Of a DNA stretch of 7,588 bases, positions 5,852-7,588 are shown piece by piece. The DNA comes from Flavobacteriales bacterium UBA2426 (lineage in GTDB: Bacteria > Bacteroidota > Bacteroidia > Flavobacteriales_F > PHOS-HE28): NCBI GenBank assembly GCA_002342985.1, contig DDRC01000093.1, positions 1 to 7,588 of the forward strand, in the 5' to 3' direction. The notes under the pieces were generated by a model. It searched no databases. It saw nothing but the letters and a program-made list of their open reading frames with translations, and was not told the DNA's origin. The first letter of the stretch is position 1. Each line of letters begins with the position of its first letter. The position numbers and the translations under genes are program-made.

Positions 5852-7588
5852 ATGGCATCCACCGCAACGAAGAAGGACCTGAGGAAGCCCGCCCCCCCCG
5901 ACCAGGGCACGCTGCTCCGCGCCTGGGAGCTCCTGTGCACGGCCAAGGCCATGACCGAACTGTACGAGGAGCACTTCAAGCTCACCAGCAAGTACGTGCA
6001 TGCCACCAGCCGCGGCCACGAGGCCATCCAGCTGGCGCTGGGCATGCAGCTGAAACCCCAGGACTTCGTGGCGCCCTACTACCGCGACGACAGCATCCTG
6101 CTGGGCATCGGCATGGAGCCGTACGAGCTGATGCTGCAATTGCTCGCCAAGCGCGATGATCCCTTCAGCGGCGGCCGCACCTACTACGGCCATCCGAGCC
6201 TGCGTCGCGAAGGCATGCCGCGCATCCCGCACCAGAGCAGCGCCACCGGCATGCAGGCGATCCCCACCACGGGCATCGCCATGGGCCTGTGGTACAAGGA
6301 GCAGGCGGGCATCGCGCACGACTACAACGGCTCGAAGGACCAGGACGCGCCCGTCGTGGTGTGCTCGCTCGGCGATGCATCCGTGACCGAGGGCGAAGTG
6401 GCCGAGGCCTTCCAGATGGCGGTGCTGAAGAAGCTGCCCATCATCTACCTGGTGCAGGACAACGAATGGGACATCAGCGCCAGCGCCGACGAGATCCGCG
6501 TGGGCGATGCGAGCGAATACGCCAAGGGCTTCCCCGGCTTGGAGGTGCGCAAGGTGGATGGCGCCGACTTCATCGCGAGCTACAGCACCTTGAATGAGGT
6601 GATCGGCCTGGTGCGCAAGGAGCGGCGCCCCTTCCTCGTGCATGCCAAGGTGCCGCTGCTCAACCACCACACCAGCGGGGTGCGCATGGAGTTCTACCGC
6701 AGCGACGAGAACCTGGCCGAGCACCGCAAGCGCGACCCCTTCCCCCGCTTCTTCCAGCAATGCCTCGAAAACCGCCTGCAACTCGACGGCCTCAAGCAGA
6801 TCGAGCAGAAAGCCATCGCCCGCGTGAAGGCCGACTTCGAGCGCGCCCGCGTCGCCGATGACCCCAGGCCGGCCGACCTCACCACGCACGTCTTCGCACC
6901 GACGCCCGTGACCGAGGAGCAGGGCGAGCGCGCACCCAAGGACCGCCAGCCCACCGTGATGGTGGACAGCGCGCTATTCGCCATCCGCGAGCTGATGCAG
7001 GAGGACCCGCGCTGCCTGCTCTACGGGCAGGATGTGGGCGCCCGCCTCGGCGGCGTGTTCCGCGAAGCCGCCACGCTCGCCCGTGATTTCGGTGGTCACC
7101 GCGTGTTCAACACCCCCATCCAGGAGGCCTTCATCATCGGCAGCACCGTGGGCATGAGCGCCGCCGGCCTGAAGCCGATCGTGGAGGTGCAGTTCGCCGA
7201 TTACATCTGGCCGGGGCTGAACCAGCTCTTCACCGAGGTGGCGCGGTCGTGCTACCTCACCGTGGGCAAGTGGCCGGTGAGCTGCATCCTGCGCGTGCCC
7301 ATCGGCGCGTACGGCAGCGGCGGCCCTTACCACAGCAGCAGCGTGGAGAGCGTGCTCTGCAACATCAAGGGCATCAAGGTGGCCTACCCCAGCACCGGCG
7401 CCGACCTGAAAGGGCTGATGAAGGCCGCCTACCACGACCCCAACCCCGTGGTGATGCTGGAGCACAAGGGCCTCTACTGGAGCAAGATCAAGGGCACCGA
7501 GGAGGCGAAGACCGTGGAGCCCAGCGCCGACTACATCGTGCCCTTCGGCAAGGCGCGCCTGGTGCTGGAGGCCGAAGCCGATGCGGTC
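5852..7588 (+). CDS. 2-oxoacid dehydrogenase E1, fused alpha and beta subunits (runs off right edge)
   Basis: This is the thiamine-diphosphate E1 of a 2-oxoacid dehydrogenase complex, which decarboxylates the oxo-acid and passes the acyl group to the E2 lipoyl domain. 579 residues are visible with no stop. The alpha part (about 15-320) has GHEAIQLALG, a PYYRDD motif and the cofactor motif at 174-204: GDASVTEGE followed 26 residues after GDA by DN (203-204), instead of the usual GDG...NN. The presumed metal ligands, the Asp and the second Asn, remain. A linker of about 45 residues leads to the beta part from about 366 (QPTVMVDSALFAI), with the catalytic Glu in NTPIQEAF (E425), EVQFADYIWP and the GSGGPYHSSS loop (H494). 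Fused E1 chains of this kind are common in Bacteroidota and usually annotated as 2-oxoisovalerate dehydrogenase (bkdA type); substrate cannot be settled here and pyruvate is possible. E2 and E3 are not in the window. Its box lies 16 nt upstream. Confidence 0.92.
   Translation, partial: MASTATKKDLRKPAPPDQGTLLRAWELLCTAKAMTELYEEHFKLTSKYVHATSRGHEAIQLALGMQLKPQDFVAPYYRDDSILLGIGMEPYELMLQLLAKRDDPFSGGRTYYGHPSLRREGMPRIPHQSSATGMQAIPTTGIAMGLWYKEQAGIAHDYNGSKDQDAPVVVCSLGDASVTEGEVAEAFQMAVLKKLPIIYLVQDNEWDISASADEIRVGDASEYAKGFPGLEVRKVDGADFIASYSTLNEVIGLVRKERRPFLVHAKVPLLNHHTSGVRMEFYRSDENLAEHRKRDPFPRFFQQCLENRLQLDGLKQIEQKAIARVKADFERARVADDPRPADLTTHVFAPTPVTEEQGERAPKDRQPTVMVDSALFAIRELMQEDPRCLLYGQDVGARLGGVFREAATLARDFGGHRVFNTPIQEAFIIGSTVGMSAAGLKPIVEVQFADYIWPGLNQLFTEVARSCYLTVGKWPVSCILRVPIGAYGSGGPYHSSSVESVLCNIKGIKVAYPSTGADLKGLMKAAYHDPNPVVMLEHKGLYWSKIKGTEEAKTVEPSADYIVPFGKARLVLEAEADAV

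Noticed and set aside
5770..6045. N-terminal extension of the AIM24 frame up to 6045
   Set aside because: It would overlap the divergent E1 coding region and both promoters, and the added residues are not family-like; the family start lies at 5769 or 5763.
5086..6159. Plus-strand open frame of 357 codons across AIM24 and the E1 start
   Set aside because: Antisense to AIM24 and out of frame with E1; no coherent domain.

Overview
The window looks like ordinary chromosomal DNA of a high-GC member of the Bacteroidota, most likely a Flavobacteriales-type lineage. Three things support this. There is a type IX secretion (T9SS) type A C-terminal sorting domain on one protein. Short boxes matching TAnnTTTG or TAnnTTCG, the -7 element of the Bacteroidota primary sigma factor, stand just upstream of almost every start, without obvious Shine-Dalgarno sequences. 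The oxo-acid dehydrogenase E1 is a fused alpha-beta chain, a form common in that phylum. No phage, transposon, CRISPR array or RNA gene was seen.

Layout. The N-terminal 575 residues of carB (carbamoyl-phosphate synthase large chain) run leftwards off the window from 1726. Divergent from it, 1845-2375 encodes a small unrecognised lipoprotein of visibly lower GC. Next come an Hsp15-type S4 RNA-binding protein (2501-2869) and a secreted protein with two PDZ domains, a charged helix and a T9SS sorting domain (2981-4459). A hairpin terminator at 4479-4502 is followed at once by a small four-helix membrane protein of the YvlD / phage_holin_4_2 family (4515-4889). An AIM24-family protein is convergent with it (complement 4963-5769). 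Divergent from AIM24, a fused alpha/beta 2-oxoacid dehydrogenase E1 starts at 5852 and runs off the right edge.

The genes do not form one pathway. Almost every gene has its own candidate promoter, and orientation changes at 1727-1844 (divergent), 4890-4962 (convergent) and 5770-5851 (divergent), so this reads as housekeeping and cell-envelope genes transcribed singly. The items most worth following are the very short or absent leaders implied by the promoter boxes, the perfect 8-bp inverted repeat between the AIM24 and E1 promoters, the CTTAAC direct repeats ahead of the PDZ gene, the protease-less PDZ-PDZ-T9SS surface protein, and the variant thiamine-diphosphate motif in E1. I found no clear evidence of a wholly new multi-gene system.
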